Source: Chitinophaga eiseniae (GTDB taxonomy: Bacteria > Bacteroidota > Bacteroidia > Chitinophagales > Chitinophagaceae). From it: a DNA stretch of 64,000 nucleotides. Shown one piece after another: positions 1-8,321 of the stretch. Both the position numbers and the translations under genes were made by a program. The DNA is taken from assembly GCF_900167135.1 (NCBI RefSeq), contig NZ_FUWZ01000004.1, forward strand, positions 1-64,000. Reading direction: 5' to 3'. The notes below the pieces were generated by a model that was not told where the DNA came from, did not search any database, and saw only the letters and a list, made by a program, of their open reading frames with translations. The stretch's first letter is position 1; each line of letters begins with the position of its first letter.

Positions 1-565
1 TTCCGGGGTAGGTACCGGCAGCTTAAAACATTGGATAAGCATCTGTTTCGACGGCCTGGAATATGGTGATAAAACCGGTGGTGGTATTACGGGCGAGGAA
101 CTGGCAGAGGTGTGGCGCCGCATCATGAGCGTCCGTCATCTGCCGCAGGTGGTGATTTCAGTGTCTGATCTGCAGCTGCGGCTGCAGCAATGGGTCAACC
201 GGGAAGTGGCTGTTGCCGGTCCGGCAACGGACGGGCCGGACACCTCGCCGGAGGCAGTGACGCCGTTGCACGATGCCGAATCTGTGGCGCCGTCGTTGAA
301 ACGGTTATGGGAAGACTTTTTTGGTATCCGGGATATACAGCCTGATGACGACTTTTTTGAAATAGGCGGGGACTCGCTGAAAGCATTGACGATGATCGAC
401 CGCCTCCGGCAGCATTACCGGGTGGACATTTCCTTCACAGAATTCATCAACGGACCTTCTGTAAAAGAAATCGGAGCATATATCGACACGGCGTTGAAAA
501 AAGCGGCCACAGACAAACATCGTCTGCAAATGCATAATCTGTTGAAAAAGGAAAGTATTATCTAA
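1..565 (+). CDS. 3' end of a modular PKS or NRPS/PKS megasynthase (KR C-terminus plus carrier protein)
   Basis: The reading frame is open from the first bases, so this is the tail of a much larger protein. The first ~60 residues resemble the C-terminus of a PKS ketoreductase domain (GITGEELAEVWRRI, then QVVISVSDLQLRLQQWV). After a linker comes a complete carrier domain (LKRLWEDFFGI, DDFFEIGGDSLKALTMIDRL), where the Ser of GGDSL is the phosphopantetheine site. The protein stops about 20 residues later without a thioesterase, reductase or condensation domain. Product release must therefore depend on another protein. The fused peptidase-exporter starts 10 bp downstream, which indicates an operon. 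Carrier domain assignment is firm; KR is likely; the overall PKS versus hybrid nature cannot be judged from the tail. Confidence 0.85.
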   Translation, partial: SGVGTGSLKHWISICFDGLEYGDKTGGGITGEELAEVWRRIMSVRHLPQVVISVSDLQLRLQQWVNREVAVAGPATDGPDTSPEAVTPLHDAESVAPSLKRLWEDFFGIRDIQPDDDFFEIGGDSLKALTMIDRLRQHYRVDISFTEFINGPSVKEIGAYIDTALKKAATDKHRLQMHNLLKKESII

Positions 566-575
566 ATCACACGAT

Positions 576-3500
576 ATGATGAAAGGAACAAGTCTGCGCC
601 GGGTACTATGCCTGTTGGTACTTAGCTGTGGTATGCTGCCCGTGGTCTCTGCACAGCAGGCGTTTCCTGATACGGTCCTGCAAAAGATCGATCAGAAAGT
701 AACCCGGTTGATGGAGGAAGGAAAAATCCCCGGTCTGAGCCTTGTCGTGGTCAACGGAGACCAGCAACTGGTGCGGCATTATGGATACGCGGACCTGGAA
801 CGTAAAAAAACGGTGACGGACAGTACGCTGTTTGAAATAGGCTCATGCAGCAAAGCTTTTACCGCACTGGCGGTACAGCGGCTGATCAGCGAAGGCAGGA
901 TCTCGCCTGATGCGCCGGTACAGCAATATATTCCCTGGTTTAAAGTCACGTATAACAGGAAGCCTGCCATTATCACGGTCCGGCAGTTATTGCATCATAC
1001 GAGCGGCATTCCATGGCATTCTATCGCCGCTATCCCTGCATCGGCAGCCGCCGACGCGTTGGAACAAACCGTGCGGCAGGTAGTGGACATGCGGCTGGAA
1101 CATCCACCGGGAAAAAAATTCGTGTACGCTACCGTCAATTATGATATTCTGGCGCTCGTAATACAGCAGGTAAGCGGACAGTCTTTCGAAACCTACCTGC
1201 AGCAGCAGGTGATCGATAAGCTGGGGCTGACACATACAACCATCGGTAAACCCCGCGACAGCATCAACATGGCAGTGGGGTACAAGATCGGCTTCTGGAC
1301 GCCGAGGGCATATGATGCGCCCGTTTTCAGAGGGAATTACGCCGCCGGATATGTGATTGCCGATATCCGGGACATGGCGGCGTGGCTGAAGTTCCAGATG
1401 GGGTATCACAAAACGCCGCTTTATGATCTGGCCGTGGCCACGCATCAGCGGGACGAAACCGTGTTGCCGCATGATATGTATGGTTATGTTTATGACCGGT
1501 TGTCTTCATATGGTATGGGTTGGGAAATTTCACTCAGCGGCAACGGAGAGATATATCACGGAGGACTGAACCCCAACTATACCACCTATGTCGCCATGCG
1601 AAGCCAAAAACGTTACGGCGTGGCTGTGCTGGCCAATTCCAATAGTCCTTCCACGCCGCTTGTCGGTTATGAGATCATGAAAATGATGGCAGGCGAAACA
1701 CCCGAAAAATCTTTCGATCATGACCCCGGCATAGATAAACTTTTTTCTACCATTGTATTGGTGGTATTGTTTTATGCGCTGGTGGTGATGGCCTATTTAA
1801 CCTGGCTGGTAAAGGATATCATCGCCAAACAACGGCGCTTCGAAGGGCTTACAGCCAGAAAGGCGGGCAATATGTTGCTGCTATTGCTGGCGATGCTGCC
1901 CTTCGTTTATGGGTTGTATGCATTACCATACGCCATGATGCGGTTTACCTGGCCTGCCATTATCGTTTGGGCGCCCCTCAGTTTCCAGGTGGCTATGATA
2001 GCGATATCAGGGGCACTCGTCCTCAGCTATGCCGTGTTTTGTATCAGCCTGTTCTTTCCGGGCAACAATATATACAAGCGGAAAGCGCCGCAGATATTGC
2101 TTTTAAGCATTTTATCCGGATTGGCCAATATGTCGGTGATTGTGATCATCACCTCGTCATTTGAGAGCGATATGCCCTTTCGGTACATGTTGTATTACTA
2201 TCTGCTGACGCTCATTGTATACCTGACCGGCAGGCGCTTTGTACAGGTCAATTTGATCCGGATCACCCGCGACCTGGTGTATGAGCTCAAGCTGCAGCTC
2301 ACAGAGCGGATCTTTTCCACTTCCTATCAGCGATTTGAAAAAATTGACCGGGGAAGGATTTACACTGCATTGAATGACGATATTGATACGATAGGGTCTT
2401 CCATCACCACTTTTATTATGCTGGCCACCAGTTTGTTTACCGCGATCGGGGCTTTCATTTACCTGGCATCTATAGCGTTCTGGGCTACGGCCATCACGGT
2501 TTTTATCATCCTGTCATTGTCAGCCCTGTATTATTTCGTCAGCCGCTCTACCAATATATATTTTGAAGAAGCCAGGGATGTGCAGAATGTGTTCATGCGG
2601 CTGATCCACGGCATGATAGATGGCTATAAGGAAATAAGCCTGCACCGGAATAAAAAGCTGGAATACAGAAATGATGTGGGGGACACGGCGGAAGAATATA
2701 AGGTGAAGATGAATAAAGCGGAAATCCGGTTTGTTAACGCCTTCCTGGTGGGGGAGTTGGTGCTGGTCCTGTTATTGGGCGTAGTGGCATTCGGTATTCC
2801 AAAGTTATTTCCGGGCATCCGGCCTTATACGGTGATGAGCTTTGTCGTGGTGCTGCTTTACCTGATTGGTCCTGTAAATGAAATACTGAATGCTGTTCCT
2901 TCGCTGATGCGGTTGCGTGTTGCCTGGAAGCGTATCCGGAAATTCCGATCGGATATACCCGCCAATATGGACCTGCAAGCTCCGGCGCCGCAGTTGCTGC
3001 AACAGGTAGACAGCCTGGAAGCCATGCATGTAATGTATCAGTATAAATCAGAAAACGAACGGCATCCATTTATGGTGGGGCCTATTAACCTGAAGGTGAA
3101 GGCGGGAGAAATCGTTTTTCTTATCGGTGGCAACGGCAGCGGAAAAACCACATTGGCCAAGCTGCTTTGCGGATTGTACGAGCCGGATGAAGGGCGATTG
3201 CTGATCAACGGTACTATCGTTGGGGCCGCTGAGCTGGGCGAATATTTTTCTGCGGTCTTCAGCCCGGCCCATCTGTTTGATAAGCTCTATAACGTTGGTA
3301 CGGCCGAACGCGCCGGAGAGATACAGCGTTACCTGCGTATGCTGGACCTGGAGGAGAAGGTGACCATAAAAGACAATCACTACAGCACCGTTAACCTGTC
3401 TGGCGGACAGCGGAAACGCCTGGCTTTATTACAATGTTATCTGGAGAACGGCCATATCCTGTTATTTGATGAATGGGCCGCCGACCAGGACCCTTCTTAC

Positions 3501-3686
3501 CGTAATTTTTTCTACCGGGTGTTGTTGCCCGAAATGAAAAAAGCAGGTAAGATCGTGATTGCTATCACCCATGATGATAACTATTTTGATGTGGCCGATA
3601 AGGTGTATAAAATGAACCAGGGCAAGCTGGAATCCTATAACGGTGATGTCATTTTTGCCACAGCACCCATTAACCCATTTATATAA
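576..3686 (+). CDS. ClbP/ZmaM-like periplasmic serine peptidase fused to a cyclic-peptide ABC exporter
   Basis: A 1036-residue fusion. Residues ~1-27 form a signal peptide. Residues ~30-390 are a class C beta-lactamase/penicillin-binding fold with SxxK (S90-CS-K93) and HGG (328-330). The usual YxN reads YAT (184-186). From ~395 several membrane segments lead into an ABC domain with Walker A GGNGSGKTT (~851), signature LSGGQ (~941) and Walker B ILLFDE followed by WAADQDP. This wording is typical of the PvdE/SyrD cyclic-peptide exporter family. Peptidase plus ABC exporter in one chain is the layout described for ZmaM-type prodrug peptidases, whose relative ClbP removes an N-acyl-D-Asn cap in the periplasm. 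By inference this protein exports and unmasks the product of the upstream synthase. Specificity is not visible. Confidence 0.88.
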   Translation: MMKGTSLRRVLCLLVLSCGMLPVVSAQQAFPDTVLQKIDQKVTRLMEEGKIPGLSLVVVNGDQQLVRHYGYADLERKKTVTDSTLFEIGSCSKAFTALAVQRLISEGRISPDAPVQQYIPWFKVTYNRKPAIITVRQLLHHTSGIPWHSIAAIPASAAADALEQTVRQVVDMRLEHPPGKKFVYATVNYDILALVIQQVSGQSFETYLQQQVIDKLGLTHTTIGKPRDSINMAVGYKIGFWTPRAYDAPVFRGNYAAGYVIADIRDMAAWLKFQMGYHKTPLYDLAVATHQRDETVLPHDMYGYVYDRLSSYGMGWEISLSGNGEIYHGGLNPNYTTYVAMRSQKRYGVAVLANSNSPSTPLVGYEIMKMMAGETPEKSFDHDPGIDKLFSTIVLVVLFYALVVMAYLTWLVKDIIAKQRRFEGLTARKAGNMLLLLLAMLPFVYGLYALPYAMMRFTWPAIIVWAPLSFQVAMIAISGALVLSYAVFCISLFFPGNNIYKRKAPQILLLSILSGLANMSVIVIITSSFESDMPFRYMLYYYLLTLIVYLTGRRFVQVNLIRITRDLVYELKLQLTERIFSTSYQRFEKIDRGRIYTALNDDIDTIGSSITTFIMLATSLFTAIGAFIYLASIAFWATAITVFIILSLSALYYFVSRSTNIYFEEARDVQNVFMRLIHGMIDGYKEISLHRNKKLEYRNDVGDTAEEYKVKMNKAEIRFVNAFLVGELVLVLLLGVVAFGIPKLFPGIRPYTVMSFVVVLLYLIGPVNEILNAVPSLMRLRVAWKRIRKFRSDIPANMDLQAPAPQLLQQVDSLEAMHVMYQYKSENERHPFMVGPINLKVKAGEIVFLIGGNGSGKTTLAKLLCGLYEPDEGRLLINGTIVGAAELGEYFSAVFSPAHLFDKLYNVGTAERAGEIQRYLRMLDLEEKVTIKDNHYSTVNLSGGQRKRLALLQCYLENGHILLFDEWAADQDPSYRNFFYRVLLPEMKKAGKIVIAITHDDNYFDVADKVYKMNQGKLESYNGDVIFATAPINPFI

Positions 3687-3691
3687 GTTTT

Positions 3692-5164
3692 ATGGAAAAA
3701 GGAACCAATGTTTTAAGCTGCTGTACAGCGATTTTTTCATGGCTGTTGCTGTTAGTTTCCCTGGGAGCGGCAGCACAGGCCCCGGCCACGTTTACCGCCG
3801 GTAAAAAACGGATCAACATCCAATCGTTCAACCGGGAAGTGGAACATGTTATGCAGGAGATGGGAGTGAATGGCGTGTCGCTGGCGGTCATCAGCGATGG
3901 CCGGCTGGTGTACGACCATGCCTACGGCTACAAAGCGTCCGACAGGAAAGAGCGCGTAAACAGGGAGACGGTATTTGAAGCCTGCTCTGTCTCCAAAACG
4001 TTCCTCTCTTATGCTGTATATAAGGTGGTGGATGAAGGCAAGCTGGACCTGGACAAGCCTATGTACCAGTATCTTCCCAATCCGTCACTGGAACATGACA
4101 GCCGCTACAAGCTGATCACGCCCAGGATGATTCTTTGTCATGCTTCAGGTATCGAAAACTGGAAGGACTTTAATGATCCGAACGTGCTGGAAATCGTATC
4201 AGATCCGGGAAAACAGTTTATCTATTCCGGGGAGGGATACGAATACCTGGCGAAAGTGCTGGAAGGTATTCTGCATGAGCCCTACGAGTCTTACATGAAA
4301 AAGCTGGTGTTTGATCCGATGGGTTTAAAACACACTTTTACCACTTTCAAAAATGGTCTTCCTGATAACTATGCAACAGGTTATACCGCGTTGGGTAAAA
4401 AGATCGATAAATGGAAGAACGCCGAACCGGTGCCTGCCGGGGGCATCAATACCACCGCGTATGACTATGCCTTATTCCTGACCAGTATGTTTGATGGGAA
4501 ACATCTATCACGCGAACGCATCAACGAAGTTTTGCAACCGCTTACCGTGCTTATTCCCGGCGACACCACCTGGTTTTATGGTCCCGGCTTTGAGGTGCAG
4601 TATCATGGAAAAGACACGATCGTGTTGCATGGCGGGGATAATCCGGGCTTCGAATCTTTTGTATGTTATTCCATCACCAACAGAAGCGGCCTCGCCTTGT
4701 TCACCAACTCCGAGCGCGGCAGGGCCATGGTTAAAAAGCTAAGCAGTATGTCCATTGGGCTGGATGTGGTGCCTACCGTCGGGTCGTCCATTGCAGAACA
4801 ATATCCCAGCCCGGTCGAGGAACTGGTAAAAGCGTATAAACAAAAACGTGCGGCTGGTTTTTGGCAGAAAGTGACGGAACTGGAAAAAAAAGGTAACGGT
4901 AAGCTACCGGAGAAAACGCTGACAGAGCTGGGCTGGATTTTTTTCAGTGCAGACCCGCCATTGGCGAAACGGATACTGGAAGAGAATGTCTGCGATTATC
5001 CCGAAGCGGCCGGCGGACGCTTCCTGTTAGGTTTGCTGAATGAAAACCATGGCTCTTACGAGGAGGCGTTGAAGCACTTCAGAAAAGCCGAAGAAATGAA
5101 TTTTGTATTGTTTCCCGTAGCCCCCGAAATAAAAACATGTGAGCAGAAACTCGCGAAAAAGTAA
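3692..5164 (+). CDS. secreted serine hydrolase, class C beta-lactamase/PBP fold, with C-terminal helical tail
   Basis: Residues ~1-29 form a signal peptide ending AAAQA. The hydrolase domain (~40-370) has SxxK as S99-VS-K102, a Tyr motif YSG (178-180) where YxN is usual, and a late HGG motif (VLHGGDNPGF). The last ~100 residues are helical and TPR-like (AKRILEENV, YEEALKHFRKAEE). It starts 5 bp after the peptidase-exporter gene, so the two are probably translated as a unit and both act outside the cytoplasm. Possible roles are a second processing peptidase, a resistance enzyme or an esterase. Cytoplasmic PBP-type thioesterases that release peptides from NRPSs share the fold, but the signal peptide argues against that here. 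Confidence 0.85.
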   Translation: MEKGTNVLSCCTAIFSWLLLLVSLGAAAQAPATFTAGKKRINIQSFNREVEHVMQEMGVNGVSLAVISDGRLVYDHAYGYKASDRKERVNRETVFEACSVSKTFLSYAVYKVVDEGKLDLDKPMYQYLPNPSLEHDSRYKLITPRMILCHASGIENWKDFNDPNVLEIVSDPGKQFIYSGEGYEYLAKVLEGILHEPYESYMKKLVFDPMGLKHTFTTFKNGLPDNYATGYTALGKKIDKWKNAEPVPAGGINTTAYDYALFLTSMFDGKHLSRERINEVLQPLTVLIPGDTTWFYGPGFEVQYHGKDTIVLHGGDNPGFESFVCYSITNRSGLALFTNSERGRAMVKKLSSMSIGLDVVPTVGSSIAEQYPSPVEELVKAYKQKRAAGFWQKVTELEKKGNGKLPEKTLTELGWIFFSADPPLAKRILEENVCDYPEAAGGRFLLGLLNENHGSYEEALKHFRKAEEMNFVLFPVAPEIKTCEQKLAKK

Positions 5165-5210
5165 CCCGAACCACACAATTAGTTTTTCTCCACGCTAAAC
5201 CCGAAAGTTT

Positions 5211-6614
5211 ATGAATAAGTTTGATGCATTTCATTTAGCACAGCAACCTGATATCGTGACCGGTGCTGTTCCCGGTCCCCGCTCCGAAGCGCTGATAGCC
5301 CGGCAACAAGCCCTTGAAAGCAGTATTGTTTCCTATCCCAAAGGTCTGCCTATTGCCTTAAAACGGGCGAAGGGGGCTATTGTGGAAGATGTGGATGGCA
5401 ACCGTTTTATTGATTTCTTCAGTATGGCGGGCGTGCTCAACGTCGGCCATGTTAATCCGTATGTGCTGGAATATGTAAAAAAGCAACAGGAGGAGCTGGT
5501 ACACGCGCTGGACTTCCCCACAGAAAATAAACTGGACCTTATCGAAAAAATACTGCGCGAAATACCGGAACCGGCAAGGGCGCAGTTTAAAGTGGCTTTT
5601 TGTGCTTCCACGGGATCGGACGCTGTGGAGGCCGCCATTAAACTGGCGAAGCACAAAACTGGTCGGGAAGGCGTGATCGCCTTCCATGGCTCTTATCACG
5701 GGATGACTTCCGGAGCCTTGTCGGTGACCAGCCACACGCAACTGAAGTCAGGCTTTAAGTCGCTGTTGCCCAATGTTACTTTCATTCCCTATAGCTACTG
5801 CTACCGGTGCCCGTTCAATCACCAGAAAGAATCCTGTAAGCTGGATTGCGCGGAATATCTCCGTTATCTGCTGGAAAACCCGCATTCCGGTATGGTAAAG
5901 CCGGCGGCCATTATCGTTGAACCTATCCAGGGCGAAGGCGGTACGGTTATTCCCAAAGAGGGATTTCTGGAAAAGATTATCCATATCGCCAGAAAACATG
6001 AGGTGGTGGTGATTTTCGACGAAATACAAAGTGGTTTCTTCAGAACAGGTGAGTTCATGGCGTACAACAACAGCGATCTTCTTCCTGATATTATCACCAT
6101 GTCTAAAGGACTGGGAGGTATCGGTTTCCCGGTTTCGGCCATTGTGTATAACAAATCTGTTGAGTCCTGGGGCGCCGGGGACCATATCGGCACTTTCCGC
6201 GGCAACCAGGTAAGCATAGCGGGCGGGAACGGCGCTTTTGATTTTATTAAGGAATATGAAGTAGAGGCGCACGTAAAGGAGATGGGAGCGTATCTGCTTA
6301 CCAGGCTGCAGCAACTCATGGAGCAGTTCTCCTGCATCGGCGACGTCAGGGGCAAAGGTTTGTTTGTGGGCGTAGAATATGTGAAAGACCGGTATACCAG
6401 GAAACCGGATGCTGAGCTGGTAAAGAAGCTCCGGCAGGAATGCCTCCGGCGTGGATTGATATTTGAAACAGGGGGGCATTACAATAACGTGGTCCGTTTC
6501 CTGCCACCGCTCATTGTTAACCGTGAAATCATTGACCATGCTTTACGGATTTTTGAGGACGCTCATCACGCAGTGATCGGACAGCCGGTAGCGGATACTA
6601 TCACCCAAATATAA
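5211..6614 (+). CDS. class III PLP-dependent aminotransferase (diaminobutyrate transaminase-like or amino acid epimerase)
   Basis: A full-length 467-residue fold-type I PLP enzyme. The cofactor lysine is K299 in TMSKGLGG. Also visible are the GSDAVEAAIKLAKHKTGR cofactor-binding stretch, IVEPIQGEGG and the FDEIQSGFFRTG aspartate. A Cys-rich insert (YCYRCPF, then C-K-L-DC) resembles those of some broad-specificity class III enzymes. The family includes 2,4-diaminobutyrate/2-oxoglutarate transaminases, which feed NRPSs, and PLP racemases/epimerases; the sequence alone does not separate these. Its place between peptide-processing genes and an Asp/Glu racemase supports supply of an unusual or D-amino acid. 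The racemase start lies 5 bp beyond the stop. Confidence 0.82.
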   Translation: MNKFDAFHLAQQPDIVTGAVPGPRSEALIARQQALESSIVSYPKGLPIALKRAKGAIVEDVDGNRFIDFFSMAGVLNVGHVNPYVLEYVKKQQEELVHALDFPTENKLDLIEKILREIPEPARAQFKVAFCASTGSDAVEAAIKLAKHKTGREGVIAFHGSYHGMTSGALSVTSHTQLKSGFKSLLPNVTFIPYSYCYRCPFNHQKESCKLDCAEYLRYLLENPHSGMVKPAAIIVEPIQGEGGTVIPKEGFLEKIIHIARKHEVVVIFDEIQSGFFRTGEFMAYNNSDLLPDIITMSKGLGGIGFPVSAIVYNKSVESWGAGDHIGTFRGNQVSIAGGNGAFDFIKEYEVEAHVKEMGAYLLTRLQQLMEQFSCIGDVRGKGLFVGVEYVKDRYTRKPDAELVKKLRQECLRRGLIFETGGHYNNVVRFLPPLIVNREIIDHALRIFEDAHHAVIGQPVADTITQI

Positions 6615-6619
6615 CCACC

Positions 6620-7390
6620 ATGTTCATGACGACAGACCCCAGGAAAGTGATCGGCATCGTGGGCGGTATGGGGCCGCATGCCGGAGGGGCATTGTTTAAT
6701 AATATTACCGTCCATACGCGGGCCCGGGCCGATCAGGAGCACCTGTCCGTTATCCTGATGTCATTTCCCGGTAATATGACCGACAGAACGCTTTTCCTGG
6801 ACGGGAAAGCGCCTGTCAACCCGGCGGCAGGCATTGCGCAGGTGATTGGTAAGCTTGAACAGGCGGGCGCAGAAGTCATAGGCATCGCCTGTAACACCTC
6901 CTATGCGCCCCGGATTTATGATGTGGTGCTGGAGGAACTGGAGCGGCGTTTCAGTAAAGTCAACCTGGTGCATATGCCGTTGGAAACATGCAGGTATATC
7001 CACCGGTATCCGGCACGGATACGCAGAATAGGACTGATGACCACCAATGGCACCTACCGGTCGGGCGTGTATAAGAACATCCTGGAGGAATGGGGCTATG
7101 AGGTGGTGCTGCCGGCATTCGATTTTCAACATCAATATATCCACAGGGCGATTTATGACCCGGTATTTGGGATAAAGGCGAATGCTGCTGGTATTACAGA
7201 TGAAGCGATCATGCTGCTTAACCATGCTATTGAATTTTTCAGGGACCAGAAGGCAGATGCCGTGGTTTTCGGATGTACGGAGCTGTCGCTGGTGCCACGT
7301 ATGCATCTGCCGGATGAAATACTGATAGTAGATGCGCTGGATGTCCTCGCCCAGGCGCTGATAAGGGAAGCGCTGTCAGAAACAGATTGA
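6620..7390 (+). CDS. Asp/Glu racemase family protein (cofactor-independent amino acid racemase)
   Basis: A 256-residue two-domain racemase. The N-terminal GIVGGMGPHAG loop and the two thiols expected for a two-base mechanism are present: C91 in IACNTSY and C219 in FGCTEL. Length matches the family. The next downstream in-frame Met is MTTDP. It is tightly coupled to the preceding PLP enzyme, so both probably serve precursor supply, for example D-Asp or D-Glu for the megasynthase. Actual substrate cannot be read from sequence. Family assignment is firm. Confidence 0.88.
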   Translation: MFMTTDPRKVIGIVGGMGPHAGGALFNNITVHTRARADQEHLSVILMSFPGNMTDRTLFLDGKAPVNPAAGIAQVIGKLEQAGAEVIGIACNTSYAPRIYDVVLEELERRFSKVNLVHMPLETCRYIHRYPARIRRIGLMTTNGTYRSGVYKNILEEWGYEVVLPAFDFQHQYIHRAIYDPVFGIKANAAGITDEAIMLLNHAIEFFRDQKADAVVFGCTELSLVPRMHLPDEILIVDALDVLAQALIREALSETD

Positions 7391-7403
7391 TTAAAAAGAC
7401 ATT

Positions 7404-8288
7404 ATGTGTAACATTTTCAGCAAGAAAAACAGACATATCAGGATACTGAACTACGAACAGCATACCCGTCCCCTGTTTATTATTCCGGGCACCGGTGGGA
7501 AGTGCCATAGCTTCAGAATGTTGGGACGCATGTTCAGAAATACCTGTTCGTTGTATGGCCTGGATATGATGGGTGCAGGCAGGGGGGAGGCCCCCCTGAA
7601 AGATATACCCGGCATTGCCGCGCAGAATATCGCATGGATACGCGAAGTACAACCTTCCGGTCCGTACCGGATTATCGGTCACTCCTTTGGTGCTTACATC
7701 CTGTTGGAAATGATCAAACAACTGGAGGCTGCCGGCGATGCGCTGGACTTTGCCATTGTGCTGGACCAGGCGTTGGAAAAAACATTTAATCCCCCGCTGG
7801 AATGCAGCGAAGCGGATTTTATGATGTTCCTGGCGCAGGGGTATTTTGAAAGCTTCAAAGTCCTGGCCCAACCCTATCCTGAATGGGTGCTGGAGATGAA
7901 AGCGCATATAGACACGCTGCCACCCGCAGAGATGATGCCTTACATCACCGCCTGTATCAGCGACAGGATACCCGCGGTGGCCGGCAAGGTGGAATATTTT
8001 TCCAGGCTGGTCAACCTCCGCTTTTACAATGATACCATGACTTACGTACCCGCCGGAAAAATATACGCTCCGGTCATCCTGCTGAGGGCCGGCAAAAACA
8101 ACTGGCAGGGTATGGAGGAAACCCTCGGCTGGTCAGCATTCTCGGATAATATCACCGTAAAGACGGTGCCCGGTAACCACTATAATCTGATGAGAGGCAA
8201 AAACGCGATTGAAGTTGTACATGTCATCAAAAACAGCATCGCCGCCTGCGAAAGAAGTTCCGCATTCCCCGTTGTACCGGTATTGTGA
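7404..8288 (+). CDS. stand-alone (type II-like) thioesterase, alpha/beta hydrolase
   Basis: This 294-residue alpha/beta hydrolase resembles NRPS/PKS thioesterase domains (PF00975). Visible features are the oxyanion strand LFIIPGTGGKCHSF, the nucleophile elbow GHSFGA with S94, an acidic residue in VLDQA, and a late His in GNHYNLM. Such enzymes release finished chains or clear misprimed carriers. Because the megasynthase ends with a bare carrier domain, this protein could be either an editing enzyme or the actual release catalyst. It is 13 bp from the racemase gene. A fragment of another thioesterase lies 7 kb downstream. Confidence 0.85.
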   Translation: MCNIFSKKNRHIRILNYEQHTRPLFIIPGTGGKCHSFRMLGRMFRNTCSLYGLDMMGAGRGEAPLKDIPGIAAQNIAWIREVQPSGPYRIIGHSFGAYILLEMIKQLEAAGDALDFAIVLDQALEKTFNPPLECSEADFMMFLAQGYFESFKVLAQPYPEWVLEMKAHIDTLPPAEMMPYITACISDRIPAVAGKVEYFSRLVNLRFYNDTMTYVPAGKIYAPVILLRAGKNNWQGMEETLGWSAFSDNITVKTVPGNHYNLMRGKNAIEVVHVIKNSIAACERSSAFPVVPVL

Positions 8289-8321
8289 CCCGTTTACTTA
8301 ACCCGCAATTTAAAAGAAGTT

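Noticed and set aside
3692..5164. Serine hydrolase as a PBP-type NRPS release cyclase
   Set aside because: The fold fits, but a clear signal peptide sends it out of the cytoplasm where the synthase works, so I kept it as a periplasmic hydrolase only.
5748..6539. Antisense frame of 263 codons inside the PLP enzyme gene
   Set aside because: Shadow of a conserved aminotransferase on the other strand; no motifs of its own.
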